Notes: generated by a model not told the origin, from the sequence alone. Shown: positions 1-9,026, counted from the first letter of the stretch. The stretch is DNA of 62,052 bases from an uncultured Megasphaera sp. (GCA_934202965.1 CAKPYN010000014.1:1-62052), one strand, 5' to 3'. Translations and numbers: made by a program.

Positions 1-26
1 CATCGCCGTCTTGCGACGACTTACAT

Positions 27-55
27 ATCTTACCAAACTCACAAGAGCTTGTCAA
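27..55 (-). promoter_or_regulatory. rRNA-type promoter P2 reading left out of the window
   Basis: On the minus strand there is a perfect -35 TTGACA (55-50), a 17-bp spacer and -10 TAAGAT (32-27), preceded by an A-rich stretch. It fires towards position 1. Because the other window edge is a 5S rRNA, I infer this is the proximal promoter of another rRNA operon just outside the window. The elements are seen directly; the identity of the operon is inferred. Confidence 0.75.
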
Positions 56-152
56 GAACTTTTTTGAAGAAGTTTTTCTTCGTTCTCGCAAAAAAACATA
101 TCCCGTCCGTTTTCAAGGCCCTTTATAGTGCCCCGTTCCCGACGGCTTGATT

Positions 153-181
153 AGTATATCGCAAATATTCCCCTATGTCAA
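153..181 (-). promoter_or_regulatory. rRNA-type promoter P1 (tandem, upstream)
   Basis: A second minus-strand promoter lies about 120 bp upstream of the first: -35 TTGACA (181-176), exactly 17 bp, -10 TATACT (158-153), with an A/T-rich upstream segment. Tandem near-consensus promoters are typical of rrn operons in Bacillota. The alcohol dehydrogenase gene upstream ends before it, so it does not serve that gene. Confidence 0.75.
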
Positions 182-213
182 CTATTTTTTACAAAAAATA
201 TACTTTTTATATA

Positions 214-251
214 AATCAGAGAGAATCCAGTTCTCTGAATTCTCTCTGATT
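214..251 (-). terminator. Terminator of the alcohol dehydrogenase gene
   Basis: A 13-bp perfect inverted repeat (214-226 / 239-251) with a 12-nt loop lies just after the stop codon at 259. On the minus strand it is followed by TTTATAT, so it can act as an intrinsic terminator separating the gene from the rrn promoters. Confidence 0.65.
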
Positions 252-258
252 CGTAATT

Positions 259-1434
259 CTATTCTGCCATTTTATATATCTTATATATATCTTCTGCCGT
301 CAATTGTCCAAAGGCTCCTTCTTTTTTGGTATCTCCTTTGGTACATTTACGTGCCATTTCCCAATATTGTTCTTCCGTAGGCTGTACGCCCAGTTCCGTT
401 AAGGAAATTGGCATGTCAATCGATTGGAAAAATGCTTCCATACGGGAAATGCCTTCTAACGCTGCTTTGGTATCGTCTGATTCCGTAATATCAAACAACA
501 GCCGTGCCAATGCTGCAAACCGTGCCGGATGCTTCGGGAGCACATAGCGTGCCCAGCTCGGCCAAACAGCAGCTAGTCCTGCCCCATGAGCGACATCAAA
601 GATTGCGCTGATTTCCATTTCAATGTGATGGGTTCCCCAATCGCCTTTGCCATTGCCGCCTTCAAATAATCCGTTATGCGCTAAACTTCCAGCCCACATG
701 ATTTCAAAATTAGCTTTATAATTCGTCTTATCTTTTTTAACAATAGCCGCATTTTTCATCACATTGCGAATCAAAGAAGCCGCTAAACCATCTGTTAAAT
801 CGTCTTCTGCGTCGGGGCTGAAAAATCGTTCTAATACATGCATAATCATATCTGTATTGCCACAAGCCATCTGATAGGGCGGTAATGTATATAATAATTC
901 CGGATTCATAATAGCAAATACAGGGCGGATAATGTCATTTTGATAGCCTAATTTCAGCCAGCCTTTTTCATTGGTAATAACAGAAGCCCAGCTCGTTTCA
1001 CTGCCGGCCGCAGCAATCGTCAAAATGGAGCCAACGGGAATCGTACGCTGCGGTACAGCCTTGCGCATATATATATCCCACACATCTCCTTCATAACATA
1101 ATCCCATGCCAATTGCTTTCGCTTCATCGATAACGCTGCCGCCGCCAACAGCCAGGATAAAATCAATATTTGCTTCTTTTGCCGCTTCCATAGCCTGATA
1201 GGTATGCGACAAAAGGGGATTCGGATGAACACCGCCAAATGACACATGCTGTAATCCCGCATCCGTCAACGATTGTTCTACACGAGCAAGCAGTCCCGAT
1301 CGGACAGCGCTGCCGCCGCCATACAAGACAAATACGTTTTTAGCACCATAGGATGCTAAAATTTCGCCGACCCGTTTTTCTTCATCTTTTCCAAAAAATA
1401 CTTTCGTCGGCGTATAGTATTCAAAATTCTTCAT
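259..1434 (-). CDS. Iron-containing alcohol dehydrogenase (YqhD/BdhA-like)
   Basis: The 391-residue protein has the normal length for group III metal-dependent alcohol dehydrogenases, which reduce aldehydes to alcohols with NAD(P)H in the cytoplasm. The nucleotide-binding GGGS motif is at about 97-100. The four metal ligands expected for the YqhD/butanol dehydrogenase branch are visible: D195 and H199 in GNTDMIMH, H269 in THHIEM and H283 in VAHGAG. The ribosome site AAAGGAG stands 8 nt before the ATG. It is monocistronic with its own terminator and divergent from an exporter. The likely role is butanal/aldehyde reduction during fermentation; substrate and cofactor preference cannot be read from the sequence. 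Confidence 0.9.
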   Translation of the reverse strand: MKNFEYYTPTKVFFGKDEEKRVGEILASYGAKNVFVLYGGGSAVRSGLLARVEQSLTDAGLQHVSFGGVHPNPLLSHTYQAMEAAKEANIDFILAVGGGSVIDEAKAIGMGLCYEGDVWDIYMRKAVPQRTIPVGSILTIAAAGSETSWASVITNEKGWLKLGYQNDIIRPVFAIMNPELLYTLPPYQMACGNTDMIMHVLERFFSPDAEDDLTDGLAASLIRNVMKNAAIVKKDKTNYKANFEIMWAGSLAHNGLFEGGNGKGDWGTHHIEMEISAIFDVAHGAGLAAVWPSWARYVLPKHPARFAALARLLFDITESDDTKAALEGISRMEAFFQSIDMPISLTELGVQPTEEQYWEMARKCTKGDTKKEGAFGQLTAEDIYKIYKMAE

Positions 1435-1474
1435 TATGTATCTCTCCTTTACTGTTGCTATCGTATTATCACTG

Positions 1475-1516
1475 TAGTACCGTTCTCATAGTACTAAAGA
1501 ATGGACAAAGAATCAA
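1475..1516 (-). promoter_or_regulatory. Putative alcohol dehydrogenase promoter with dyad
   Basis: The minus strand shows TTGATT (1516-1511), 17 bp, TACTAT (1493-1488). A dyad TAGTAC-N10-GTACTA (1475-1496) overlaps the -10 and start region and could be an operator. The dyad is seen directly; regulator binding is inference. Confidence 0.45.
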
Positions 1517-1578
1517 TGTTCTTTTTCCAGAATAGACAAATTACGTCATATGCTGTTAAAAATTTTCTATTTTTTTAT

Positions 1579-1607
1579 TTGCATAGTATCATATGATACA
1601 ATATGAT
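1579..1607 (+). promoter_or_regulatory. Exporter promoter with palindromic operator in the spacer
   Basis: TTGCAT (1579-1584), a 17-bp spacer and TATGAT (1602-1607) precede the exporter gene. The spacer contains the perfect 14-bp palindrome GTATCATATGATAC (1586-1599), the classic position for a TetR- or MarR-type repressor. No regulator gene is adjacent. Confidence 0.6.
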
Positions 1608-1621
1608 ATATATGATATTTG

Positions 1622-1643
1622 CCCTCGTCTATATAGACGAGGG
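1622..1643. repeat. 22-bp perfect palindrome in the exporter 5' leader
   Basis: Positions 1622-1632 and 1633-1643 are exact inverted copies with no spacer (core TCTATATAGA, GC-rich flanks). In RNA it gives a 9-bp stem with an AUAU loop just downstream of the expected start site, without a U tract. It is either a second operator or a 5' stabilising stem-loop. Confidence 0.6.
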
Positions 1644-1679
1644 TATCTTCATGCGTTCTTAGGAAAGGGGAATCATGCT

Positions 1680-3029
1680 ATGTCATTTCATATATCTTAT
1701 GAATACCGTATCATGATCATTATCATGATTGTTTCTTTTATCAATCCATTTACCAGCAGTGCCCTAAACTTAGCATTACCGGATATCGGCCGCATGTACA
1801 GTGCGTCAGAATCGCAGCTTAGCTGGATTATTGAAACCTTCTTAATGACATCAACAATCTGCATTATGCCGTTAGGCGCATTAGCCGATCGTATCGGAAA
1901 GCGGCGTGTATTCCGTATGGGAACTATTATTTTTATGGCATCGTCTTACGCCGTATGCAGTATTTCTTCTATTACAGGTCTGTTTATCCTTCGCATAATA
2001 CAAGGTATCGGCAGTGCCAGTATTTTTGCTACTTCCCTAGCCATTGTTTCGTTGACTTTTCCTGCCCAAAAGCGCGGCAAGGCCATGGGACTTACACTTG
2101 CTGCTGTATATTCCGGCTTGTCCCTGGGACCGTTTATCGGCGGCACACTCAATTACTATTTCGGCTGGAAAAGTATTTTTTATTTTATCGCGTTTTTTGG
2201 TACGGCCGCATTATTACTGACCCAGGCATGGATGAAAGAACTGCCCATATCTTCACATCATCCTTCTTTTGATGGAACCGGTGCCGTACTTTACGCCGTT
2301 TCGTTAGCAATCATTATGTTTAGCCTATCTGAATTGCTTTCCCTTTCCTATGCACCGTATTTGCTCCCTGGCGGCATACTGTTGTTTATTATATTTTTAC
2401 TTCGTGAACGCCATCAACCAATGCCTATTATACCTATTCATTTATTTACGCAGTATCGTGCATTTTCGTGTTCTACGTTAGCCGCTATGTTAAATTATGG
2501 CGCAACCTTTGCCATTACATTTTTATTATCTTTTTATTTGCAGCGAATCCTTGGGTTTACGTCCCGCGATGCCGGCATGATTCTTCTCCTGCAGCCCGTA
2601 CTGATGGCTGTATTTTCTCCGTTTACGGGCACTTTATCTGACCACATTTCCGGCGGATGGCTGGCTTCCGGCGGAATGGCATGTATTGCTGTCGGTTTAG
2701 CCATTCTTTCTCTTTGCATTCCGCACTCCACGCTCGCTATGATTTTATTGTGTCTTGTACTAATCGGCATTGGGTTTTCCTTATTTACAGCTCCCAATAA
2801 TACGATCATCATGAACGCTGTCCCCAAGGAATATTACGGCATGGCATCCTCTATCGTTGGTACGGTTCGTCTTATCGGACAGGTCCTTAGTACGGCTATT
2901 GTCACACTAATTTTATCTCAAACAACCAACAGTGCCCTGTTGCTGTCTCACATCCAATTCGCTTTTATTATCTTTACTATACTTTGCCTTATCGGCATTG
3001 TCCCATCCTTAATACGAAATAAAAAATAA
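1680..3029 (+). CDS. MFS exporter, DHA2 (EmrB/QacA-like) family
   Basis: This hydrophobic protein of 449 residues belongs to the drug:H+ antiporter-2 group. The N-terminal helix carries the family signature around SSALNLALPDIG, followed by the helix 2-3 loop GALADRIGKRR. The number of hydrophobic segments fits the 12-14-helix layout. An in-frame opening extends to 1593, but AGGAAAGGGG at 1661-1670 fits the ATG at 1680, and the longer version would run through the promoter and palindrome, so I chose 1680. The gene stands alone, divergent from the alcohol dehydrogenase. Efflux of a toxic organic compound is the likely role; the substrate is unknown. Confidence 0.87.
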   Translation: MSFHISYEYRIMIIIMIVSFINPFTSSALNLALPDIGRMYSASESQLSWIIETFLMTSTICIMPLGALADRIGKRRVFRMGTIIFMASSYAVCSISSITGLFILRIIQGIGSASIFATSLAIVSLTFPAQKRGKAMGLTLAAVYSGLSLGPFIGGTLNYYFGWKSIFYFIAFFGTAALLLTQAWMKELPISSHHPSFDGTGAVLYAVSLAIIMFSLSELLSLSYAPYLLPGGILLFIIFLLRERHQPMPIIPIHLFTQYRAFSCSTLAAMLNYGATFAITFLLSFYLQRILGFTSRDAGMILLLQPVLMAVFSPFTGTLSDHISGGWLASGGMACIAVGLAILSLCIPHSTLAMILLCLVLIGIGFSLFTAPNNTIIMNAVPKEYYGMASSIVGTVRLIGQVLSTAIVTLILSQTTNSALLLSHIQFAFIIFTILCLIGIVPSLIRNKK

Positions 3030-3043
3030 TCACATCATGTAGT

Positions 3044-3087
3044 AAAAATCTGCACTCGTGACGCCATTGTCAAGGTGCAGATTTTTT
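3044..3087. terminator. Bidirectional terminator
   Basis: Arms AAAAATCTGCAC (3044-3055) and GTGCAGATTTTT (3075-3086) are perfectly complementary with a T run on either strand. It ends the exporter gene from the left and can end the peptide-transporter operon from the right, since nothing better is visible between 3088 and 3205. Confidence 0.85.
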
Positions 3088-3205
3088 GACACTATTCTAT
3101 TGTCTATGCAGTTATTAGAGGGGTTCTATTATTCTTGGACCTACCGAAAATCTACTGTATCAGTCGATTCTCTTGCCAAGTAATAGGCACTATTTTATAT
3201 TCTCA

Positions 3206-4168
3206 TTACGCAAGCTGCTGTTTGTATCGGCTTACTTCATCATCCAAACAATACACAAAATGTCCCGGTGTAATTTCATGCATAGCCGGATGGCTTCCTT
3301 CCGGATAACGATGGGCAGCCGGATCATAATCTATTCGTTTTCGCTGTCGTTCCTGCATCAAATCAGTAAGCGGGGATGCAGAAAGCAGTGAAATCGTATA
3401 TGGATGAAGCGGATGGCTGTACAGCTCATTCGCCGGAGCCAGTTCCAAAATTTTGCCGTCTTTCATGACGCCGATACGGTCACTGATATATTTGACCATG
3501 GCCAAATCATGCGCAATAAACAAATACGTCATGCCCTGTTCACGCTGCAGTTTGATAAGCAGATTGACAATTTGTGCCTGAATAGAAACGTCTAATGCCG
3601 ACAAGCATTCATCAGCAATAATAAATTCCGGGTTGACGCAGAGTGCACGGGCAATGCCGATACGCTGGCACTGGCCGCCGGAAAACTCAGTCGGGTAGCG
3701 ATTGATATATGCCCGATTGATACCGACGATATCCATCAATTCCATAACTCGTTTATTGATTTCTTCCTTTGTTTTGCAGATACCATGGAGTTTTAAGGCG
3801 TCACCGATAATCTGCTTGACAGGAATCCGCGGATTGAGGGATGCAAACGGATCTTGAAATATCATCTGCATCGACCGCCGAAAATCCATCATATCCGATT
3901 TCTTTTTGATTTGAGTAATATCTTTTCCTTTATAGAAAACGCTGCCGGATGTAATATCTTCCAATTTGATAACTACACGTCCTGTCGTCGATTTGCCGCT
4001 GCCCGATTCACCGACCAAGCCAAACGTTTCTCCTTTATAAATAGTAAAGGATACATCATCTACAGCGCGTACTTCACTCTTCTTTTTTGCATTAAAAATT
4101 TTATGTAAATTCCGAACTGTCAGAATCGCTTCTTTTTTACTCGTTCCGGTTATTGTGCCTTCTGCCAT
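3206..4168 (-). CDS. Peptide ABC transporter ATPase, OppF/DppF type
   Basis: One of the two ATPases that power a five-component oligopeptide/dipeptide importer at the inner face of the membrane. The 320 residues carry Walker A GESGSGKST (about 53-61), the Q loop FQDPFASLNP, the signature FSGGQCQR, Walker B IIADECLSALD and the H-loop AHDL, then the C-terminal OppF-type tail (LHPYTISLLSASP). Two positions differ from family usage: Cys replaces the Pro of DEP after Walker B, and Cys replaces Arg in the signature. It is the last gene of the operon, 30 bp after the DppD-like gene; GGAGGAAGG precedes the ATG. Confidence 0.92.
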   Translation of the reverse strand: MAEGTITGTSKKEAILTVRNLHKIFNAKKKSEVRAVDDVSFTIYKGETFGLVGESGSGKSTTGRVVIKLEDITSGSVFYKGKDITQIKKKSDMMDFRRSMQMIFQDPFASLNPRIPVKQIIGDALKLHGICKTKEEINKRVMELMDIVGINRAYINRYPTEFSGGQCQRIGIARALCVNPEFIIADECLSALDVSIQAQIVNLLIKLQREQGMTYLFIAHDLAMVKYISDRIGVMKDGKILELAPANELYSHPLHPYTISLLSASPLTDLMQERQRKRIDYDPAAHRYPEGSHPAMHEITPGHFVYCLDDEVSRYKQQLA

Positions 4169-4198
4169 ATACCCTTCCTCCTCTATCCGAATCGTTTC

Positions 4199-5269
4199 TT
4201 ATATATGTAATAAGTACGTATGCTTAAATACGTCCTGCCGTCTTACGATTTCCTGCGGCGGCGTCACGCTCGGTGCTTCCGGAGCCAGCAGCCACGTAGC
4301 TGCATAATGGGTCGGACTATTAGCTACTCTAAAAAACGGCGGCTGTTGTTCAAAATCAATCGGCATCGCATAGGCATTGCGCGGCGCAAAGGCATCCCCT
4401 TTCGGTGCATGCAGCAAATTAGGCGGCGCGCCGGGAATACTGTACAGTGATTCATCTTTTGTATCCAGCGACGGCATAGAACAAATCAATCCCCATGTGT
4501 AAGGATGCTGCGGATTATAGAAAATTTCTTCCGCTGTGCCGATTTCTACAATCCGTCCGGCATACATGACAGCAACTTTATCTGCTACATGCGCTACAAC
4601 GCCTAGATCATGCGTAATAAAAACAACAGACATATTCAATTTTTTCTTTAAATCATCTATCAAGTCCAAAATCTGAGACTGAATTGTGACATCCAATGCC
4701 GTCGTCGGTTCGTCAGCAATCAAAATATCCGGTTTGCAGGCCAACGACAAGGCTATCATGACACGCTGCCGCATGCCGCCGGAAAACTGATGCGGATAGT
4801 TTTTCCAGCTTTCCTGCGGATTGCGGATGCCTACCAGCCCCATTAATTCAATGGCCTGCTGGATGGCTTCTTCTTCTGACATTTTTTCATGAATCAAAAT
4901 AGATTCCGCTATCTGCCGTCCTACATTCATCGTCGGATTGAGCGAAGTCATCGGGTCCTGAAAAATCATGGCAATTTTACGGCCTCTGATTTTTTCCATG
5001 TCCTGTTCTGACAGCGTCAGTAAATTTTTTCCTTCATAGATAATTTCACCGCTATCAAAGAAGGCATTACCCGGCAAGACCCTGTTAATCGCTTTCATTG
5101 AAACAGATTTGCCGCTGCCTGATTCCCCTACCAGTGCTAAGGTTTCGCCTCGTTTCAGCGTAAATGTCACACCGCGTACCGCATTAACTGTTCCTTCTAA
5201 GGTATGAAAGGATACATGTAAATCTTTTACCTGTAAAATGGGTTCCCCTATCTTTTTTTCTCCCATCAT
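4199..5269 (-). CDS. Peptide ABC transporter ATPase, OppD/DppD type
   Basis: The second ATPase of the peptide importer has 356 residues: Walker A GESGSGKS, Q loop FQDPMTSLNP, signature FSGGMRQR, Walker B ILIADEPTTALD and the H-loop THDLG. It carries the oligopeptide-transporter C-terminal domain (YTWGLICSMPSLD, then PGAPPNL). Unlike its partner, its DEPTTALD motif is canonical. The usual FeS-like Cys cluster near the C-terminus of many DppD proteins is not obvious. It follows the binding-protein gene after a 120-bp gap that contains a hairpin. Confidence 0.92.
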   Translation of the reverse strand: MMGEKKIGEPILQVKDLHVSFHTLEGTVNAVRGVTFTLKRGETLALVGESGSGKSVSMKAINRVLPGNAFFDSGEIIYEGKNLLTLSEQDMEKIRGRKIAMIFQDPMTSLNPTMNVGRQIAESILIHEKMSEEEAIQQAIELMGLVGIRNPQESWKNYPHQFSGGMRQRVMIALSLACKPDILIADEPTTALDVTIQSQILDLIDDLKKKLNMSVVFITHDLGVVAHVADKVAVMYAGRIVEIGTAEEIFYNPQHPYTWGLICSMPSLDTKDESLYSIPGAPPNLLHAPKGDAFAPRNAYAMPIDFEQQPPFFRVANSPTHYAATWLLAPEAPSVTPPQEIVRRQDVFKHTYLLHI

Positions 5270-5334
5270 GCCACCTTCTATTCTTCGTCATTTCATATGA
5301 TGTATATATGATTTCACAAATCAAATGCAAGATG

Positions 5335-5369
5335 ACGCACACCATGACGATACACGCCACGGCGTGCGT
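5335..5369 (-). promoter_or_regulatory. Intercistronic stem-loop after the binding-protein gene
   Basis: Arms 5335-5343 and 5361-5369 pair over 9 bp (one G-U in the minus-strand RNA). No U tract follows. Such hairpins behind a binding-protein gene often stabilise the upstream message, so that the binding protein is made in excess over the ATPases. That role is inference here. Confidence 0.5.
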
Positions 5370-5389
5370 TTCCCACTTGTACCTATGTT

Positions 5390-7015
5390 TTATTCAAAGT
5401 GCCATTCATACAAGTCATCCAAGGAGCCTTCCCAGAAATCTTTGATGCCGCCTTTGAGGTTTTTGCTCTGTGCCATAATCTGATCTGTTTCATACAACGA
5501 AACGACAAACTGATTATCCCGCATATATTTCTGAATTTCACTATATGCAGCTTTCCGTTCATCCGCATTGGTCATTAAAGCGGCATTGGTCATCATTTCC
5601 GTCAATTTGGCATCATCGGTGTGACCGAAGTTGCTGCCGCCGCCCGGTACAAAGTACTGGCTGTAATCCGGGTCCGCATTCAATGCATAGCCAAGCAGCA
5701 TCATTTCATAATCGCCTTTCTTGGCATTGGCCAATACAGACGGGAAGTCAAGCTTCTGCTGTTTTACATTGAGGCCGATAGCTTGGAGATTCTGCTGAAT
5801 AAGGTCAGCTGATTGTTCACGAAGTACATTGCCAATAGGAACTTGAAGCGTAATTTCTTTAGACGTATCAAATCCGGATGCAGCCAATTCTGCTTTTGCT
5901 TTTTCTACATCAAACGGTAAAGGCGCAACGCTCTTATCATATACCGGGCTGACTAAGGTATATACTGTCGGAACAAGTTGGGCTGTTCCTTTATACAGGT
6001 CGTCACAAAGCTGCTGCCGATTGATAGCCATCGTGACGGCACGACGGAATTTCACATTAAATGATGGGTTTTGATTATTGATTTCTAAATATTGCGTATT
6101 CAGAGATGGTGCCGTTTTCACATCCAATTTGCTGTCTTTTTTGAGTACATCCAAATCCTTGATAGGAATAACACCAATACCGCCGGAAGCTGCGAGCTGT
6201 ACATTACCCGATTTCAGTTCCGTCACAAGATTCGTGCCGTTCATCACTTTCAAGAACACTTTTTTCAATTTCGGCGTACCTTTATAATATTCATCGTTAG
6301 AAGCCAGTTCGACATGATCATTGGTTTTATAATCGACGAATTTATAGGTGCCGCTAGTAACGGTCGGTTTCGTAACCGCATCAGATGTACCAATATCAGC
6401 CGGATTAATCTTTTCAAAGACATGCTTTGGAATAATATACACTTCAAATCCTAACATGCTCTTAATATAGTTTGGGTCTACAGGCCGTTTGGTACGTAAG
6501 ACAACGGTATGTTCATCTTTTGCTTCCAAACCGGGAATTTTATCGCCGCTTTCCAATTTGCCAACGTTATTGACGCCGTCAAGCATGCAAATGTACGAGC
6601 CTTTTGTTGTTTCTACGTTCGGATTGGCAATCGTATTCAACGTAAACACAACGTCCTCTGCCGTAATCGGCTGCCCATCCGACCATTTTGCTTTTTCATT
6701 CAGTTTAATCGTAAACATTTGATTATCCTGCGTATCAAAACTGTCTGCCAGCTGTGGTGTGAATTTATTAGGTTCCGGCATGCCCAGCAGTGTATCGTAC
6801 ATAAACCGTAACGTAAACTGTCCGGCAATATCCGGATTAAACAACGGATTAAATCCGGCTGGCGCATTAGTCATGCCAATCGTCAAGTTCGTCTTTCCCT
6901 TGCCGCCGGAACTTCCTCCCGAACCGCCGCAGCCGCTCAGCATGGCAACCCCTAATGCCATGGAAACAGCTAATACAAGATTTCTTTTTCTGTGAATCCA
7001 GTGTAATAGACCCAT
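5390..7015 (-). CDS. Peptide-binding lipoprotein (SBP family 5)
   Basis: Extracytoplasmic substrate-binding component of the neighbouring importer, 541 residues, normal for family 5 (DppA/OppA/NikA). The N-terminus is a lipoprotein signal: basic HRKR, a hydrophobic core and lipobox LSGC, then a Gly/Ser linker. Family features follow: FMYDTLLG, FTIKLNEKAKWSDGQPITA and, near the C-terminus, a region around YSEIQKYM. It lies between the permease genes and the ATPase genes. AGAGGGG precedes the ATG. The ligand may be a peptide, heme or a metal complex; only the family is secure. Confidence 0.92.
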   Translation of the reverse strand: MGLLHWIHRKRNLVLAVSMALGVAMLSGCGGSGGSSGGKGKTNLTIGMTNAPAGFNPLFNPDIAGQFTLRFMYDTLLGMPEPNKFTPQLADSFDTQDNQMFTIKLNEKAKWSDGQPITAEDVVFTLNTIANPNVETTKGSYICMLDGVNNVGKLESGDKIPGLEAKDEHTVVLRTKRPVDPNYIKSMLGFEVYIIPKHVFEKINPADIGTSDAVTKPTVTSGTYKFVDYKTNDHVELASNDEYYKGTPKLKKVFLKVMNGTNLVTELKSGNVQLAASGGIGVIPIKDLDVLKKDSKLDVKTAPSLNTQYLEINNQNPSFNVKFRRAVTMAINRQQLCDDLYKGTAQLVPTVYTLVSPVYDKSVAPLPFDVEKAKAELAASGFDTSKEITLQVPIGNVLREQSADLIQQNLQAIGLNVKQQKLDFPSVLANAKKGDYEMMLLGYALNADPDYSQYFVPGGGSNFGHTDDAKLTEMMTNAALMTNADERKAAYSEIQKYMRDNQFVVSLYETDQIMAQSKNLKGGIKDFWEGSLDDLYEWHFE

Positions 7016-7091
7016 ATCAATTACCCCTCTCTAAAAGCAATAGTATATAACCTAAACACAGTGCCCATTGAGCGTTGTGTCACTGCCATGA

Positions 7092-8036
7092 TTACTTGGT
7101 ATCTCCATTGATGGCTTCATTAAGGCCATCTCCCAAAAAGTTAATCGTCAGTACGGCGATTAAAATAGCAATACCGGGCGGAATCCAGCGCCATGGTTCT
7201 TCTGACAAAATCATAATGGACTGAGCACTTGTCAGCATATTGCCCCAGCTGGAAGCCGGCGGCTGTACGCCCATTCCCAAAAAGCTAAGCGCTGCTTCAA
7301 TTAAAATAGCTTGTGCTATACCAAAGGTGCAGTTAACTAAAATCGGTGACAACACATTCGGCAAAATATGACGAAATACAATCGTACAAGGCGAATACCC
7401 GGTCACAATCGCTGCCGATACATAATCAATCGTTTTTATTCGCATGACTTCACCACGAACCAAACGACAAATCGGCGGCCAGCCCATCAAGCCCATAACC
7501 AGCATAACAGTCATCATATTGGGGCCAATCAGGCTGACAATAACCAGTATAATCATAAACTGCGGATACGACATAAATACTTCTGTAATACGCATAATCA
7601 AACCATCCAGCCAACTGCCAAAATAACCGGAAAGCAATCCTAACGTAACACCAATAAAGGCATAGATGGCAACAGAACCAATCCCAACAATCAAAGAAAC
7701 TTGAGACCCATAAATAAGCCTGCTCAGTACATCCCGTCCTACATCATCCGTTCCTAATAAAAATGATGCTGACGGACTTTCGTCAAAAGCGCCTACAGTC
7801 TGTGCCGGATCGTACGGTGCAATCACAGGAGCCAAAACAGCAATTAAAATGGTAATAATCAAAATAATCAGGCTGTATACGGCAGCTTTATTTTGACAGA
7901 ACCTGCGCCATGTTATTTTCCCCCATGATTCTAATTCTTCTGCAGGTACCTGCTCTTTTTCTATCGGCATCCTGCCAGCAGACATGTTTGCCGCCCCTTG
8001 CGTTTGATGCAGCAATACGAATTTTTTTGGATCCAT
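7092..8036 (-). CDS. Peptide ABC transporter permease, DppC type
   Basis: Inner-membrane permease of 314 residues with the OppC/DppC layout. A long cytoplasmic N-terminus ends in the TMD_N segment WRRFCQNKAAVYSL, followed by a first helix, the periplasmic marker GTDDVGRDVLSRLIYGSQ and five further helices. The EAA coupling loop is around AAIVTGYSPCTIVFRHILPN. The C-terminus GDGLNEAING is typical. It is 12 bp downstream of the DppB-type gene; AAGGGGGAA precedes the ATG. Confidence 0.92.
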   Translation of the reverse strand: MDPKKFVLLHQTQGAANMSAGRMPIEKEQVPAEELESWGKITWRRFCQNKAAVYSLIILIITILIAVLAPVIAPYDPAQTVGAFDESPSASFLLGTDDVGRDVLSRLIYGSQVSLIVGIGSVAIYAFIGVTLGLLSGYFGSWLDGLIMRITEVFMSYPQFMIILVIVSLIGPNMMTVMLVMGLMGWPPICRLVRGEVMRIKTIDYVSAAIVTGYSPCTIVFRHILPNVLSPILVNCTFGIAQAILIEAALSFLGMGVQPPASSWGNMLTSAQSIMILSEEPWRWIPPGIAILIAVLTINFLGDGLNEAINGDTK

Positions 8037-8048
8037 ATGACTTCCCCC

Positions 8049-9002
8049 TTATTTTCCATAGGTAATGCGCGGGTCAATAACAGCGTATAATATGTCAATA
8101 ATAATGTTGGCAATCAATACAGCCACAGCAGATAATATGACAATAGCCATCAATACCGGATAATCACGCGAATTAATCGCCGCAACCGTTAACGAGCCAA
8201 TGCCGGGCCACTGAAAAATCTGTTCCGTAATAACAGCGCCGCCAATAATTTTCGGTAAATCTGTTCCAATAACAGTAATAATAGGAATCAGAGAATTACG
8301 CAGTACATGATGCCATAAAATTTGCGGCCAGCTGAGTCCTTTGGCAAGCGCTGTCCGGATATAGTTTTGATGCATCACATCTATCACGCTGGAACGAACG
8401 TAACGAATCATGTTCGCTGAAAATTGTGACGCCATAACAAGTACAGGTAATACCAAATGCAGAATTAAGTCTTCTGCATCGCCATCACTTCCCAGTACAC
8501 TCATACCGCCTGTCGGGAAAATGTCCAACTGTACAGCAAACACATAAATCAATGCGAGGCCTAAGAAAAATGGCGGAAAAGAAACATTTAAAAATGTCCA
8601 GCCAATAATGCAGCGATCCCATATAGTATCTTTACGAAGAGCTGCCCAAATTCCTAACGGAATTGCCGTAATATAAGCAACTAATAAACTCAGGCTCATC
8701 AGCAGCAAGGTCGGCGTCAATCGTTGTGCAATAATATCTAATACCGGTTGCCGATTGCCAAACGAAAATCCCAAATTGCCTGCCAAGAAATTACCAATCC
8801 AGTCTACATATTGAATAAGTAATGGCTTATCCAGCCCCAAAGCGGCTCTGGTCATTTCAATTTGCGCCGGCGTCATATCCGGTGTAATATACATATCGGC
8901 AGGATCGCCTGGCGTCAAATGCACCAGTATAAATGCTCCTACTGAAATAAGAAACAATACTGGAATCGATATGGCTAAACGCTTTACAATATAAGTCCCC
9001 AT
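8049..9002 (-). CDS. Peptide ABC transporter permease, DppB type
   Basis: First gene of the five-gene importer operon. The 317-residue six-helix permease has the family N-terminus YIVKRLAISIPVL, HLTPGDPAD, and the coupling loop with ARG-like spacing (RTALAKGLSWPQILWHHVL); the C-terminus YAVIDPRITYG is diagnostic for DppB/OppB. GGGGGGAG lies 7 nt before the ATG. A promoter at 9112-9140 and a two-hairpin leader precede it. Confidence 0.92.
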   Translation of the reverse strand: MGTYIVKRLAISIPVLFLISVGAFILVHLTPGDPADMYITPDMTPAQIEMTRAALGLDKPLLIQYVDWIGNFLAGNLGFSFGNRQPVLDIIAQRLTPTLLLMSLSLLVAYITAIPLGIWAALRKDTIWDRCIIGWTFLNVSFPPFFLGLALIYVFAVQLDIFPTGGMSVLGSDGDAEDLILHLVLPVLVMASQFSANMIRYVRSSVIDVMHQNYIRTALAKGLSWPQILWHHVLRNSLIPIITVIGTDLPKIIGGAVITEQIFQWPGIGSLTVAAINSRDYPVLMAIVILSAVAVLIANIIIDILYAVIDPRITYGK

Positions 9003-9026
9003 AAAGAATCTCCCCCCTAGTATCTT

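Noticed and set aside
147..380. 77-codon plus-strand frame at the left edge
   Set aside because: Overlaps the rrn promoter, the terminator and the end of the dehydrogenase gene; no ribosome site.
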